The notes under the pieces are model-generated. The model ran no database searches. It was given only the letters and a program-made list of their open reading frames with translations, and was not told the origin of the DNA. From CAYJLA01 sp964371305 (GTDB lineage: Bacteria; Bacillota_I; Bacilli_A; RFN20; CAG-826), in contig CAYJLA010000003.1 in the NCBI GenBank assembly GCA_964371305.1, positions 1 to 64,000 on the forward strand: a DNA stretch of 64,000 nt, given 5' to 3'. Shown here one piece after another: positions 16,528 through 24,856 of the stretch (position 1 is the first letter of the stretch; each line of letters begins with the position of its first letter). A program made the position numbers and the translations under genes.

Positions 16528-17055
16528 ATGAAATTATTGCATACAGTAATTGATGATGAGTACATTGTTAAAGACAAAGCGATACCGTTTAAAAAGAGGG
16601 AAGTAGTAAGAGGCGTTGTTTTAAATGAAAACAATGAAATATTTTTAATTCATTTAGTTGATGATGATATTTTTGGTCACCGCGATTACTATGAACTTCC
16701 TGGCGGCGGAATTGAAATTGGCGAAAACAAAATTGAAGCTTTATTAAGGGAAATGATTGAAGAAACGGGCTATGAATGCGAAGTAGTATGTGATCTTGGT
16801 CAAGTGACTGTATTTTATAATTTGTTATATAGAGAAAACATAGTATATTTTTATTTATTAAGAGCGAAAAAATATGTTGGCCAAAAGCTAACAGATTATG
16901 AAATCAAAAGGTTTAAATCATTTGATTTTTATAATATAGATAAATGTATCGAGTTATACAAACTAAAAGGCAAACAAAAATTGGCCAAACTTATTAAAAA
17001 TACCGAATTGCCAATTATTGAATTGACAAAACACATACTTATGAATATAAAATAA
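16528..17055 (+). CDS. Nudix hydrolase
   Basis: A 175-residue member of the Nudix family, which cleaves nucleoside diphosphates linked to another group. The complete Nudix box GX5EX7REUXEEXGU is at residues 60-82, with REMIEETGY at its end. The family's preceding strand is YYELPGGG. The substrate cannot be told; a housecleaning or sugar-nucleotide role is possible. It is a single gene between XRE regulator 2 and tRNA-His. Confidence 0.9.
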   Translation: MKLLHTVIDDEYIVKDKAIPFKKREVVRGVVLNENNEIFLIHLVDDDIFGHRDYYELPGGGIEIGENKIEALLREMIEETGYECEVVCDLGQVTVFYNLLYRENIVYFYLLRAKKYVGQKLTDYEIKRFKSFDFYNIDKCIELYKLKGKQKLAKLIKNTELPIIELTKHILMNIK

Positions 17056-17073
17056 TCTATAAGTCATAAACAC

Positions 17074-17100
17074 TTTACAAGTACAGCAATTTGATATAAT
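17074..17100 (+). promoter_or_regulatory. Promoter of tRNA-His
   Basis: TTTACA (17074-17079) and consensus TATAAT (17095-17100), 15-base spacer, 12 bases before the tRNA. Confidence 0.65.
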
Positions 17101-17112
17101 ATATATCTTGCT

Positions 17113-17189
17113 GGCGGGTGTGGTGAAGAGGTTAACACAATCGGCTGTGAACCGATCATTCGCGGGTTCAATTCCCGTCACTCGCCCCA
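17113..17189 (+). tRNA. tRNA-His (GUG)
   Basis: The anticodon loop CTGTGAA between ATCGG and CCGAT arms gives anticodon GUG. The acceptor stem has the extra G(-1) opposite C73 that marks tRNA-His, and CCA is encoded (17187-17189). The T arm reads CGGGTTCAATTCCCG. Confidence 0.95.
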
Positions 17190-17201
17190 TTGAATGAATG
17201 T

Positions 17202-17233
17202 GTCTCGATACAAATGGTATTGAGACTTTTTTA
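17202..17233 (+). terminator. Terminator after tRNA-His
   Basis: GTCTCGATAC (17202-17211) pairs with GTATTGAGAC (17217-17226), 10 bp with one G-T, loop of 5, then six T. Confidence 0.92.
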
Positions 17234-17285
17234 TTGCTTAAAATTCCATTATGTGTCTAAAATGATTTGCATTTTAAACCTTATA

Positions 17286-17314
17286 TTGATAGTAAAATCT
17301 AAATAAAATATAAT
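17286..17314 (+). promoter_or_regulatory. Promoter of the GT39-type gene
   Basis: TTGATA (17286-17291), 17 bases, TATAAT (17309-17314). The ATG at 17326 is 11 bases past the -10 box, so the leader is only about 5 bases and holds no Shine-Dalgarno. Confidence 0.75.
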
Positions 17315-17325
17315 TAATAAGAAAT

Positions 17326-18897
17326 ATGAATAAGGTAAAACAAATATTTAATAGTTTTAATTTTAAAAAACATGACTATATTTTTATGTTTATTTTAGTT
17401 GTTGGGGTATTGGTTCGTGTTATTAGTTTTTCCGTTACTCCGGCTGGATTTAATCAAGATGAAGCCTTTGCGGCATATCAAACTTTATCTTTATTAAGAG
17501 ATGGTGTTGATTCTATGGGATATGGCTTTCCGGTATATTTTACTGCTTGGGGCAGTGGAATGAATGCATTGGAATCATATTTAGCGCTTCCGTTTTTTGC
17601 AATATTTGGTCCGTCAGTAGCAGCATTTAGAACGCCACAGCTACTACTGTCTATTATTTCTCTTGTAATTTTTTATTTACTACTGAAAAAAATGTTTACC
17701 ATTAAAGTTGCGCTCATTGGAGTTGGTATACTTACTGTTTCTCCGTGGCATATTATGTTAAGTAGGTGGGGACTTGAATCGAATTTAGCACCTGCTTTTT
17801 TGTTGCTAGGATTATATTTCTTTGTTCTTGGCATAGAAAAAAATAAATACTGGATTGTTTCGTCTATAATGTATGGATTAGCACTTTATACGTATGCGCC
17901 AACTTGGCTCGTAGTTCCGTTTGTTATTATATTTTGTGTAGTATACCTACTAATTATGAGAAAAAAAATATTACTACGTTATGCTTTACCATCTGTTGGC
18001 ATTTTAGCGTTATTTGGAATCCCACTTATATTATTTTTATTTATAAACAACGGTTTAATGAATGAAATATCAACTTCATTTTTTTCCATTCCAAAATTGG
18101 TTGATATGAGAGAAGGTGAATTATCTTTAACAAATCTTTTAAATCCAGATTCATACTATAATTTCTTCAATATACTAATTACACAAAACGATGGACTGCC
18201 TTGGAATTCAACTGAAGATTTTGGTATGTTCTATTTAATTAGTTTCCCGTTTATTGTATTTGGTATGGTTATTGTTGTAATGAATGCGTGGAAAAAAATA
18301 TGTAATAAGGAGTTCTCTTACGAAGTAATAGTGTTAGTTTGTGCCTTTGTTTCGTTTATAGCATGTCTTATGATTCAAAATTTAAATATTAATAAGGCGA
18401 ATTCTTTCCATATATATACGGCCATATTTTTGGCTTTAGGTTTAAATGAATTGTTTACTATATTTAAGAATTACCAAATTGTTTCAAAAGGTGTATTAGC
18501 AACATACGGAATCATGTTTGTATTTTTTACTTCATATTACTTTGGACAATACAATGATTTAATTGGATATTATTTTAATGTCGGCGCAGGTGATGCCATT
18601 AAATTCGCCAAAGAACAAGAACATGATAGCATTTATATTGATTATAGAATTAGTTATTCCGTTGTGTTATTTTATGATGAAACTCCGCAACAAGAATATG
18701 AAGAAACCGTTCAATATTATAATTACCCAAGCACTTTCTTGGGGGTATCAAGTTTTGGGAACTATAAGTTTACAAGCAGTTTTAGTTATTTGGATGTTAA
18801 TAGTGTATATATTGCTGATCAAGTACATAGAAGTAATTTTACTTCATTTGAAATTCAACAATTCGGTATGTTTATCGTTGCATATAACGGGTCTTAA
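17326..18897 (+). CDS. ArnT/PMT-like glycosyltransferase (GT39 family), membrane protein
   Basis: A 523-residue protein with about 11-12 membrane helices. After the first helix comes FNQDEAFAAY (residues 42-51), whose acidic pair sits where GT39 and ArnT enzymes bind the polyprenyl-phosphate sugar. A second extracellular loop with SPWHIMLSRWGLESN near 143 is also typical of this superfamily. The family transfers a sugar from a lipid carrier to protein or glycolipid on the outside of the membrane. The acceptor here is unknown; the neighbouring secreted proteins or pilins are possible targets (inference only). The gene stands alone. Confidence 0.8.
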   Translation: MNKVKQIFNSFNFKKHDYIFMFILVVGVLVRVISFSVTPAGFNQDEAFAAYQTLSLLRDGVDSMGYGFPVYFTAWGSGMNALESYLALPFFAIFGPSVAAFRTPQLLLSIISLVIFYLLLKKMFTIKVALIGVGILTVSPWHIMLSRWGLESNLAPAFLLLGLYFFVLGIEKNKYWIVSSIMYGLALYTYAPTWLVVPFVIIFCVVYLLIMRKKILLRYALPSVGILALFGIPLILFLFINNGLMNEISTSFFSIPKLVDMREGELSLTNLLNPDSYYNFFNILITQNDGLPWNSTEDFGMFYLISFPFIVFGMVIVVMNAWKKICNKEFSYEVIVLVCAFVSFIACLMIQNLNINKANSFHIYTAIFLALGLNELFTIFKNYQIVSKGVLATYGIMFVFFTSYYFGQYNDLIGYYFNVGAGDAIKFAKEQEHDSIYIDYRISYSVVLFYDETPQQEYEETVQYYNYPSTFLGVSSFGNYKFTSSFSYLDVNSVYIADQVHRSNFTSFEIQQFGMFIVAYNGS

Positions 18898-19037
18898 TCA
18901 TTATAAAAGTAGCAAAACATCTATTAAAGTTGTAGTGAATTCTTCTCATAAAATGATTAATTTCTATATGAAATAATTTAAATTAAAACAAATTTATAAA
19001 ACTATTTAAAATACTTAGTGTTATTGTCTTCATGTAT

Positions 19038-19046
19038 TGGTATAAT
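19038..19046 (+). promoter_or_regulatory. Extended -10 promoter of the RNA-binding protein gene
   Basis: TGG then TATAAT (19041-19046). Transcription from here leaves an 80-base leader before the ATG at 19136, long for this window, which could carry cold or translation control as in csp and deaD genes (inference). Confidence 0.6.
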
Positions 19047-19135
19047 ACATTGTTTTTAAAAGCTTAAAACTATAATTTATTTCTTATTATGACTGGGTAT
19101 GAATAAATGAAGCGCTGTATCAAGGAGGATAAGAA

Positions 19136-19861
19136 ATGGAAAATAAAATGGTACAAAATATAATCAACTGTTTAAAAGATGAACAGTTTGATTCTTCAGT
19201 AAATGAAGTAAAAGTGTTACTTAAAGAAATTAAGGCACTAGGAGAAAGCTGCACTCCAACTGAACTCGCAGCATGTTTAATGATCGAGTTGAAAAAACTC
19301 GAAAAAAAATCAAGTGAAAACGTCAAAAATAACGATAAGTTTTCAAAAAGAGATCAATTTAAATATGAAAAGGTTGAATTTACTAAAAATGAATATGCAC
19401 AAAGATTTTTTATTAATGTAGGTGAAAGAGATGGACTTAACAAAGTTATGTTAATGGAATTCATCTCTGATAATTGTCCAAGTGTGAATAAAGGAATGTT
19501 TAGTGACTCATTTACTAAAGATACTTATTCATTTTTTGAATTACCAAAAGAAGTAGTCGAAGAAGTAATGTCTAATATAATTGGTTTACAATTTCTTGGA
19601 AGACAAGTGAATGTTGAATTATCGGAAAAGAAAAAAGCTGATAGAAATAGAGGAAGTCGTGGTGGTTCCAGAGGAAGAAATGATTCTAGAAACTCTAGAG
19701 GTTCTTCAAATGGTGGCTCATATAATAGAGATAGAACATCCTCAAGAGGTTCTGACTCAAGAAGTTCAAACTCAAGAAGTTTTGGTTCATCAAGAGGTTC
19801 TGACTCAAGAAGTTCAAACTCAAGAAGTTTTGGCCCTAAAAGAGATTCAAATAGAAGATAA
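19136..19861 (+). CDS. Stand-alone DbpA-type RNA-binding protein with RG/RS-rich tail
   Basis: A 241-residue protein that looks like the C-terminal part of a DEAD-box RNA helicase of the CsdA/DeaD type without its helicase core. Residues 1-65 match the helical region that follows the helicase core (TPTELAACLMIELKKL). Residues 90-165 resemble the DbpA RNA-binding domain, an RRM fold (FFINVGERDGLNKVMLMEFI). Residues 170-241 are a disordered tail of Arg, Gly, Ser and Asn with two copies of a 16-residue repeat. No DEAD, Walker A or HRIGR motif exists. It probably acts as an RNA chaperone or a partner of a separate helicase. The Shine-Dalgarno AAGGAGG is ideal, suggesting high expression. Confidence 0.8.
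   Translation: MENKMVQNIINCLKDEQFDSSVNEVKVLLKEIKALGESCTPTELAACLMIELKKLEKKSSENVKNNDKFSKRDQFKYEKVEFTKNEYAQRFFINVGERDGLNKVMLMEFISDNCPSVNKGMFSDSFTKDTYSFFELPKEVVEEVMSNIIGLQFLGRQVNVELSEKKKADRNRGSRGGSRGRNDSRNSRGSSNGGSYNRDRTSSRGSDSRSSNSRSFGSSRGSDSRSSNSRSFGPKRDSNRR
19742..19833 (+). repeat. Tandem 48-base repeat coding for the RG/RS tail
   Basis: A 44-base block beginning TCAAGAGGTTCTGACTCAAG occurs at 19742-19785 and again, identical, at 19790-19833. The 48-base period keeps the frame and codes for 16 residues (SRGSDSRSSNSRSFG plus one). Exact identity suggests a recent duplication; copy number could vary between strains. Confidence 0.9.
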
Positions 19862-19896
19862 TTTATATAAATACAATTAATATTATTAATTAAACT

Positions 19897-19925
19897 AAGC
19901 AGACAGTTATGTTCTGCTTTTTTAT
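19897..19925 (+). terminator. Terminator after the RNA-binding protein gene
   Basis: AAGCAGA (19897-19903) pairs with TCTGCTT (19913-19919), followed by a T tract. Confidence 0.88.
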
Positions 19926-19942
19926 TGAGCAAAAAATATAAA

Positions 19943-19971
19943 TTGACTATTAATATTTTTCTATGTTTAAT
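19943..19971 (+). promoter_or_regulatory. Promoter of the 294-residue gene
   Basis: TTGACT (19943-19948), 17 bases, TTTAAT (19966-19971). The leader to the ATG at 20025 is about 47 bases and ends with an AAGGGGG Shine-Dalgarno. Confidence 0.7.
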
Positions 19972-20024
19972 ATAAGTATAAAAATTTTAGTTTTAATCAA
20001 ATTTATTATTCATAAGGGGGAAGT

Positions 20025-20909
20025 ATGAAGCATAAACACATTGAGTTCACTAAACATGTAGAAGGATTAATATGTCCATCAGACATTGCAACCACTACAA
20101 TTAACGCCAAGAAACTTGCTAAATTACCTAAATGGTTACAAAACATTATTATAAGTAAACATACAAAAAGAGATGTGTTTATGGGATTTGTTGTTGAACC
20201 CTATAGCGTATTTTTTAGTTATGAAATAACGGAAGAAATGGTAAAAGAACAGTTGCCAGATAATTATGAACTTGTGCCAATATCCTTATTTGAAAATACA
20301 AAGCCATTTAAGTGTGCAGTACTTGGTTGTTTTACTGCCAAAACGAGCGTTTTTTCTGGTATAAGATATGAATTGTATATAATTGCAAGGAACAAAAAAA
20401 CAGGTCTTGTTTCGTGGATTATATGTGACTACGAATCTAATACTCATAATTACGATCCGGATAATGGATTCAAAAATGAAACAATTAGCAAAGCCGTTTT
20501 AACAACAACTTTTAAAAAAGAAATAATTTGTTATGTGCATAATGAAGGAAGTAACAATATAATTGACTTTTGCGTAGACTTTAAAGAATATATAGAAGAT
20601 AACTTGAATCAGACATTGTGGATTGAAGGTAATTTATCTGTTGATTATGCTGGAAAATTAGGAAACAAAAAAGGTGACCCTTTCGGTTTGATATTTCACC
20701 CATCTGAGATGGAAAAAGCTTTTCGAATTAAAAATGAGTCGCTATGTATAAATAAACTAAATTTTGGTTTTATAAACGATAGTATGCAAATTAAAGAAAT
20801 ATGTTTTTTCCCGCATGCACAACATTATTTGACTACTGTTTTCCCATCTAGTCATAAAATGAGAAATAAAAAATCTCTTCATAGAGAAATAGATCAAATA
20901 ATTAGTTAA
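20025..20909 (+). CDS. Protein of uncertain family, possibly acetoacetate-decarboxylase-like fold
   Basis: A 294-residue soluble protein with no signal peptide or membrane helix. The middle part (about residues 45-200) has a strand-rich pattern with EITEEMVKEQLPDNYELVPI and then a long paired-strand region around YELYIIARNKKTGLVSWI. This recalls proteins of the acetoacetate decarboxylase superfamily, where a segment of the type LPxGxxPV follows a helix. The catalytic Lys of true decarboxylases cannot be assigned with confidence. It has its own promoter and lies just upstream of adhE, which has a separate promoter. Treat the fold call as a hint. Confidence 0.4.
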   Translation: MKHKHIEFTKHVEGLICPSDIATTTINAKKLAKLPKWLQNIIISKHTKRDVFMGFVVEPYSVFFSYEITEEMVKEQLPDNYELVPISLFENTKPFKCAVLGCFTAKTSVFSGIRYELYIIARNKKTGLVSWIICDYESNTHNYDPDNGFKNETISKAVLTTTFKKEIICYVHNEGSNNIIDFCVDFKEYIEDNLNQTLWIEGNLSVDYAGKLGNKKGDPFGLIFHPSEMEKAFRIKNESLCINKLNFGFINDSMQIKEICFFPHAQHYLTTVFPSSHKMRNKKSLHREIDQIIS

Positions 20910-21007
20910 TATTTATAGCTGATTATCTAATAAAATATATAAAACTATTTCGCTTGCATTTAATTATTTTTGGTATATCATTTATTTGTTTATTAAGGAG
21001 CATTTAT

Positions 21008-23605
21008 ATGAAGTATAAATATATAACAAACGAAGTAGACTTAAAAGAGCAACTAGATTTAACTAGATCAGCACAAGAAAAGTACGCAACTTTTAGTCAA
21101 AATCAAGTTGATAAAATATTCCTGGCTGCTTCGATTGCTGCCAATAAGGCTAGAATTAAATTAGCTAGATTAGCAGTAGAAGAAACTGGCATGGGAGTGT
21201 TAGAAGATAAAGTCATAAAGAATCATTATGCATCTGAATATATTTATAATGCATACAAAAACTCAATTACTTGTGGTGAGTTCGAATCAAATGAACATAG
21301 TGGAGTCAGAAAGTATTATGAACCGCTTGGACTGATTGCTGCAGTTATTCCTACAACTAATCCAACCTCAACGGCAATCTTCAAAGCTTTGTTAGCCTTA
21401 AAGACTAGAAATGCCATTGTATTTTCTCCACACCCAAGAGCTAAAAAATCGACAATTGCTGCTGCTAAAATAATACTTGAAGCAGCTATAGAAGCAGGTG
21501 CACCTGAACATATTATTACTTGGATAGATGAACCATCACTCGTGTTATCGCAAATGGTTATGAAAGAATCAGATACTATATTAGCTACTGGTGGTCCTGG
21601 TATGGTAAAGTCAGCATATTCTTCAGGTAAACCGGCAATTGGTGTTGGAGCCGGCAATGTTCCTGCCCTAATCGATAAAAGTGCTGATATAAAAATGTCT
21701 GTGTCATCTATCTTGATATCTAAAACATTTGATAATGGTATGATTTGCGCAAGCGAACAATCTGTTTTAGTTGATAAAGAAATTTATAATGAAGTGAAAG
21801 AGGAATTTGTTTTGCGCGGTGCATACATTTTGAAACCTAGTGAGATGAATGCATTAAGAAAAGTTATTTTAGTAAATGGAAAATTGAATTCTAAAATTGT
21901 TGGGCAAACAGCATGCGACATTGCAAGAATGGCAAATATTACAGTTGATAAAAATACAAAAGTACTGATTGGTGAAGTAACATCGGTTGAATTATCGGAG
22001 CCTTTTGCACATGAAAAATTAAGTCCTATACTTGCCATGTATAAAACTGACTCTTTTGATGACGCTTTAGAAAAAAGTGAAAAATTGATATTAGATGGTG
22101 GCATTGGTCACACCGCCTCAATTTATATTAATACAAAAAGTGAAAGAGAAAAGTTACTTTCTTATGAACAAAGAATGAAAGCTTGTAGAATAGTCGTTAA
22201 TACACCGTCATCACATGGCGGCATAGGTGACTTATATAATTTTAAGTTGCTGCCTTCATTAACACTTGGATGTGGTTCATGGGGAAACAATAGTGTAAGT
22301 GAAAATGTTGGAGTTAAACATTTATTAAATATTAAAACAGTAGTAGAAAGGCGAGAAAATATGTTATGGTTTAGAGCACCTAGTAAGGTATATTTTAAAA
22401 GAGGAAGTGTTGATGTAGCATTACATGAGTTAAAAGACACATTGAATAAAAAAAGAGCATTTATTGTTACTGATAATTATTTATATGAAAGTAAAATGAT
22501 TGATTGTGTTACATCTAAATTAAAAGAGTTAAACATTGAGTATTCTATATTTTTTAATGTTGAACCTGACCCTACATTAGGGTGTGCAAATGAAGGCGCT
22601 AAACTTATGCAAGAATTTAAACCCGATGTTATAATTGCTTTTGGTGGTGGTTCTCCAATTGACGCTGCTAAAATAATGTGGACTTTATATGAACATCCAA
22701 ACTCAAAGTTTGAAGATTTAGCAATGAGATTTATGGATATCAGAAAACGTATATCTCCATTTCCTAAGCTAGGTTCAAAAGCATATTTTATTGCTATTCC
22801 AACTACAGCGGGCACAGGTAGTGAAGTTACACCATTTGCAGTCATTACTGATGAAAAAACTGGAAGTAAATATCCTTTAGCTGATTATGAATTGATGCCA
22901 AACATGGCAATTATTGATGCTAATTTAATGATGAATATGCCAAAAGAACTTACAGCAGCATCAGGAATTGATGCACTTACTCACGCCTTTGAAGCTATAG
23001 CGTCAGTATTATCTAGCGAGTACACAAATGCACTTGCTAAAGAAGCAATCATAAATATTTTTAAATACTTACCAAGGGCATATAAAGACGGCGCAAACGA
23101 TGAGGAAGCAAGAGAAAAGATGGCTAATGCAGCCACATTAGCTGGTATGGCTTTTGCAAATGCATTCTTAGGTGTTGGTCATTCTATGGCACACAAGTTA
23201 GGTGCTTATCATAAGATACCTCATGGCGTAGCAAATGCACTCATGCTTAAGCAAGTTATTAGATTTAATTCGGCAGAAAATCCTGTTAAAATTGCTGCAT
23301 TTTCGCAGTACAAATATCCTCAAATTCAAGAAAGATATGTGGAAATTGCACGTATTTTAGGAATTGATGGCGGTGAAAATGAAAAAACAATCGGATTATT
23401 AATTGATGCACTTGAGGGTTTAAATGCTAAACTCGGCATTTCAAAATCAATCAAAGATTACGGAATTAAAGAAGTAGAATTTTTAGATAAACTTGATGCA
23501 ATGGCATTAGAAGCATTTGATGATCAGTGTACAGGTGCCAACCCTCGCTATCCATTAATTGAAGAAATTAAACAAATGTATTTGAACGCATATTATGGAA
23601 AGTAA
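21008..23605 (+). CDS. adhE: Bifunctional acetaldehyde / alcohol dehydrogenase
   Basis: An 865-residue fermentation enzyme that reduces acetyl-CoA to acetaldehyde and then to ethanol, consuming two NADH; in other bacteria it assembles into spirosomes. The N-terminal aldehyde dehydrogenase has catalytic Cys 247 in GMICASEQ. The linker is followed by an iron-dependent alcohol dehydrogenase with GGGSPIDAAK near 545, TTAGTGSEVTP near 600 and the metal-binding His run GHSMAHKLGAYHKIPHG near 724. The frame is open from a TTG at 20954, but the ATG at 21008 is right: AAGGAG lies 7 bases before it and the length then matches the family. An extended -10 (TGG TATATC, 20971-20979) is likely. It leads adhE, esterase, ogt and EEP gene. 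Confidence 0.97.
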   Translation: MKYKYITNEVDLKEQLDLTRSAQEKYATFSQNQVDKIFLAASIAANKARIKLARLAVEETGMGVLEDKVIKNHYASEYIYNAYKNSITCGEFESNEHSGVRKYYEPLGLIAAVIPTTNPTSTAIFKALLALKTRNAIVFSPHPRAKKSTIAAAKIILEAAIEAGAPEHIITWIDEPSLVLSQMVMKESDTILATGGPGMVKSAYSSGKPAIGVGAGNVPALIDKSADIKMSVSSILISKTFDNGMICASEQSVLVDKEIYNEVKEEFVLRGAYILKPSEMNALRKVILVNGKLNSKIVGQTACDIARMANITVDKNTKVLIGEVTSVELSEPFAHEKLSPILAMYKTDSFDDALEKSEKLILDGGIGHTASIYINTKSEREKLLSYEQRMKACRIVVNTPSSHGGIGDLYNFKLLPSLTLGCGSWGNNSVSENVGVKHLLNIKTVVERRENMLWFRAPSKVYFKRGSVDVALHELKDTLNKKRAFIVTDNYLYESKMIDCVTSKLKELNIEYSIFFNVEPDPTLGCANEGAKLMQEFKPDVIIAFGGGSPIDAAKIMWTLYEHPNSKFEDLAMRFMDIRKRISPFPKLGSKAYFIAIPTTAGTGSEVTPFAVITDEKTGSKYPLADYELMPNMAIIDANLMMNMPKELTAASGIDALTHAFEAIASVLSSEYTNALAKEAIINIFKYLPRAYKDGANDEEAREKMANAATLAGMAFANAFLGVGHSMAHKLGAYHKIPHGVANALMLKQVIRFNSAENPVKIAAFSQYKYPQIQERYVEIARILGIDGGENEKTIGLLIDALEGLNAKLGISKSIKDYGIKEVEFLDKLDAMALEAFDDQCTGANPRYPLIEEIKQMYLNAYYGK

Positions 23606-23607
23606 TA

Positions 23608-24393
23608 ATGTTTAAAAAAAGAAATGTTGATTATTTAGAATTGCCCTGCGAATACTTAAATACTAGAAGGGTAATTCGTGTTTTAAAACCGTTGAATTAT
23701 AATATAAGAAAAAAATATCCAGTTCTCTACATTCATGATGGTCAAAATCTGTTATCTTTTGATCATACATCTATATCTGGTAAATCTTGGGAAATAGATA
23801 AACACCTAAAACATTGTATTATTGTTTGCATAGACAACTTAGAACAAAAAAGAATCAATGAGTTTATTCCATTCACTTTAAATTACAATGTCTTAAAGTT
23901 CTATGCTCATTATAGTAATGCATCTAGCGAGAAGATGTATGGGGATGCTTATGCAGATTTCGTTGTTAAACAATTAAAACCTATCATAGATAAACAATAT
24001 TCAACATTATCTGATTTTGAGAATACTTTCATTGTTGGATCTTCATTAGGTGCAGTAATAAGTTTATATATAGTGTCAAAGTATCCTAATATTTTCTCAG
24101 GAATTGGCTTATTTTCTATTGCATCTCATTTTTTAAACAAAGATTATTTTGATTATATTTTAAGTAAACAGTTAAACAATGATTCGAAATATTATTTAAG
24201 TGTTGGTACTAAAGAAGGTTTCAGTGATGATTTATTGTCAAACGCTTATTTAAATAATTTTAATGATATTTTTAAAATACTTACGAGCAAAGAGTTAAAC
24301 GTATATAGCAAAATATTTCCTGGTGCAGTCCATAACGAACACGAATGGAAGAAACAATTTAAATGTTTTATGAAATTTGTTATGTTAAAATAA
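23608..24393 (+). CDS. Alpha/beta-hydrolase, esterase-D / enterochelin-esterase-like
   Basis: The 261-residue protein has the family's N-terminal YIHDGQNLL strand (near 45), and the nucleophile elbow GSSLG with Ser 146. An Asp or Glu and the late His (AVHNEHEWKKQF) near the C-terminus complete the triad. Related proteins hydrolyse esters of sugars, siderophores or S-formylglutathione; the substrate is not clear. No signal peptide is seen, so it acts in the cytoplasm. It starts two bases after the adhE stop. Confidence 0.8.
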   Translation: MFKKRNVDYLELPCEYLNTRRVIRVLKPLNYNIRKKYPVLYIHDGQNLLSFDHTSISGKSWEIDKHLKHCIIVCIDNLEQKRINEFIPFTLNYNVLKFYAHYSNASSEKMYGDAYADFVVKQLKPIIDKQYSTLSDFENTFIVGSSLGAVISLYIVSKYPNIFSGIGLFSIASHFLNKDYFDYILSKQLNNDSKYYLSVGTKEGFSDDLLSNAYLNNFNDIFKILTSKELNVYSKIFPGAVHNEHEWKKQFKCFMKFVMLK

Positions 24394-24397
24394 AAAT

Positions 24398-24847
24398 ATG
24401 AAAACAAGCACTTTTAAAAATTCATGTGGTTTAATTAAAATCACATATAACGATGACGTATTATACAAAATTGAACTAGTTGAAAACGAAGATATTACAA
24501 CTGAAGATAATTTTACTAAGCAAGTAAAAAACGAACTTAATGAATATCTTCAAGGTAAGAGACAATCTTTTACAATTAATTACAAACTGATTGGTACTGA
24601 GTTTCAAAACAAAGTTTGGGACGCACTTAAAACAATACCATATGGAGAAACAAGAACTTATAAAGAAGTTGCGATTATGATAGGTAACCCAAAAGCTTGT
24701 AGAGCTGTCGGAAATGCCAACAACAAAAATCCAATTCCACTTATCGTTCCATGCCATAGAGTCATTGGATCAAATTCTAGTTTAGTCGGTTATGCACTTG
24801 GCCTTGAATTAAAAGAAACATTACTAAATTTAGAAAAAGATAAATAA
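24398..24847 (+). CDS. ogt: Methylated-DNA--protein-cysteine methyltransferase
   Basis: A 149-residue repair protein that removes O6-alkyl groups from guanine onto its own Cys. The active site IVPCHRVIG has Cys 119. The DNA-binding helix-turn-helix with IPYGETRTYKEVA lies before it, and the final SLVGYALGLELKETLL is typical. The length fits the short Ogt type without an Ada domain. It begins 4 bases after the esterase stop and without a Shine-Dalgarno. Confidence 0.95.
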   Translation: MKTSTFKNSCGLIKITYNDDVLYKIELVENEDITTEDNFTKQVKNELNEYLQGKRQSFTINYKLIGTEFQNKVWDALKTIPYGETRTYKEVAIMIGNPKACRAVGNANNKNPIPLIVPCHRVIGSNSSLVGYALGLELKETLLNLEKDK

Positions 24848-24856
24848 GGTTTAAAC

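Noticed and set aside
19525..19932. Minus-strand open frame rich in Leu, Glu and Pro opposite the RG/RS tail.
   Set aside because: It is the antisense shadow of a low-complexity coding repeat, has no ribosome site or promoter and no start near one.
21316..22845. Several antisense open frames over adhE.
   Set aside because: adhE is intact and recognisable; the antisense frames have no starts with ribosome sites and arise from codon bias.
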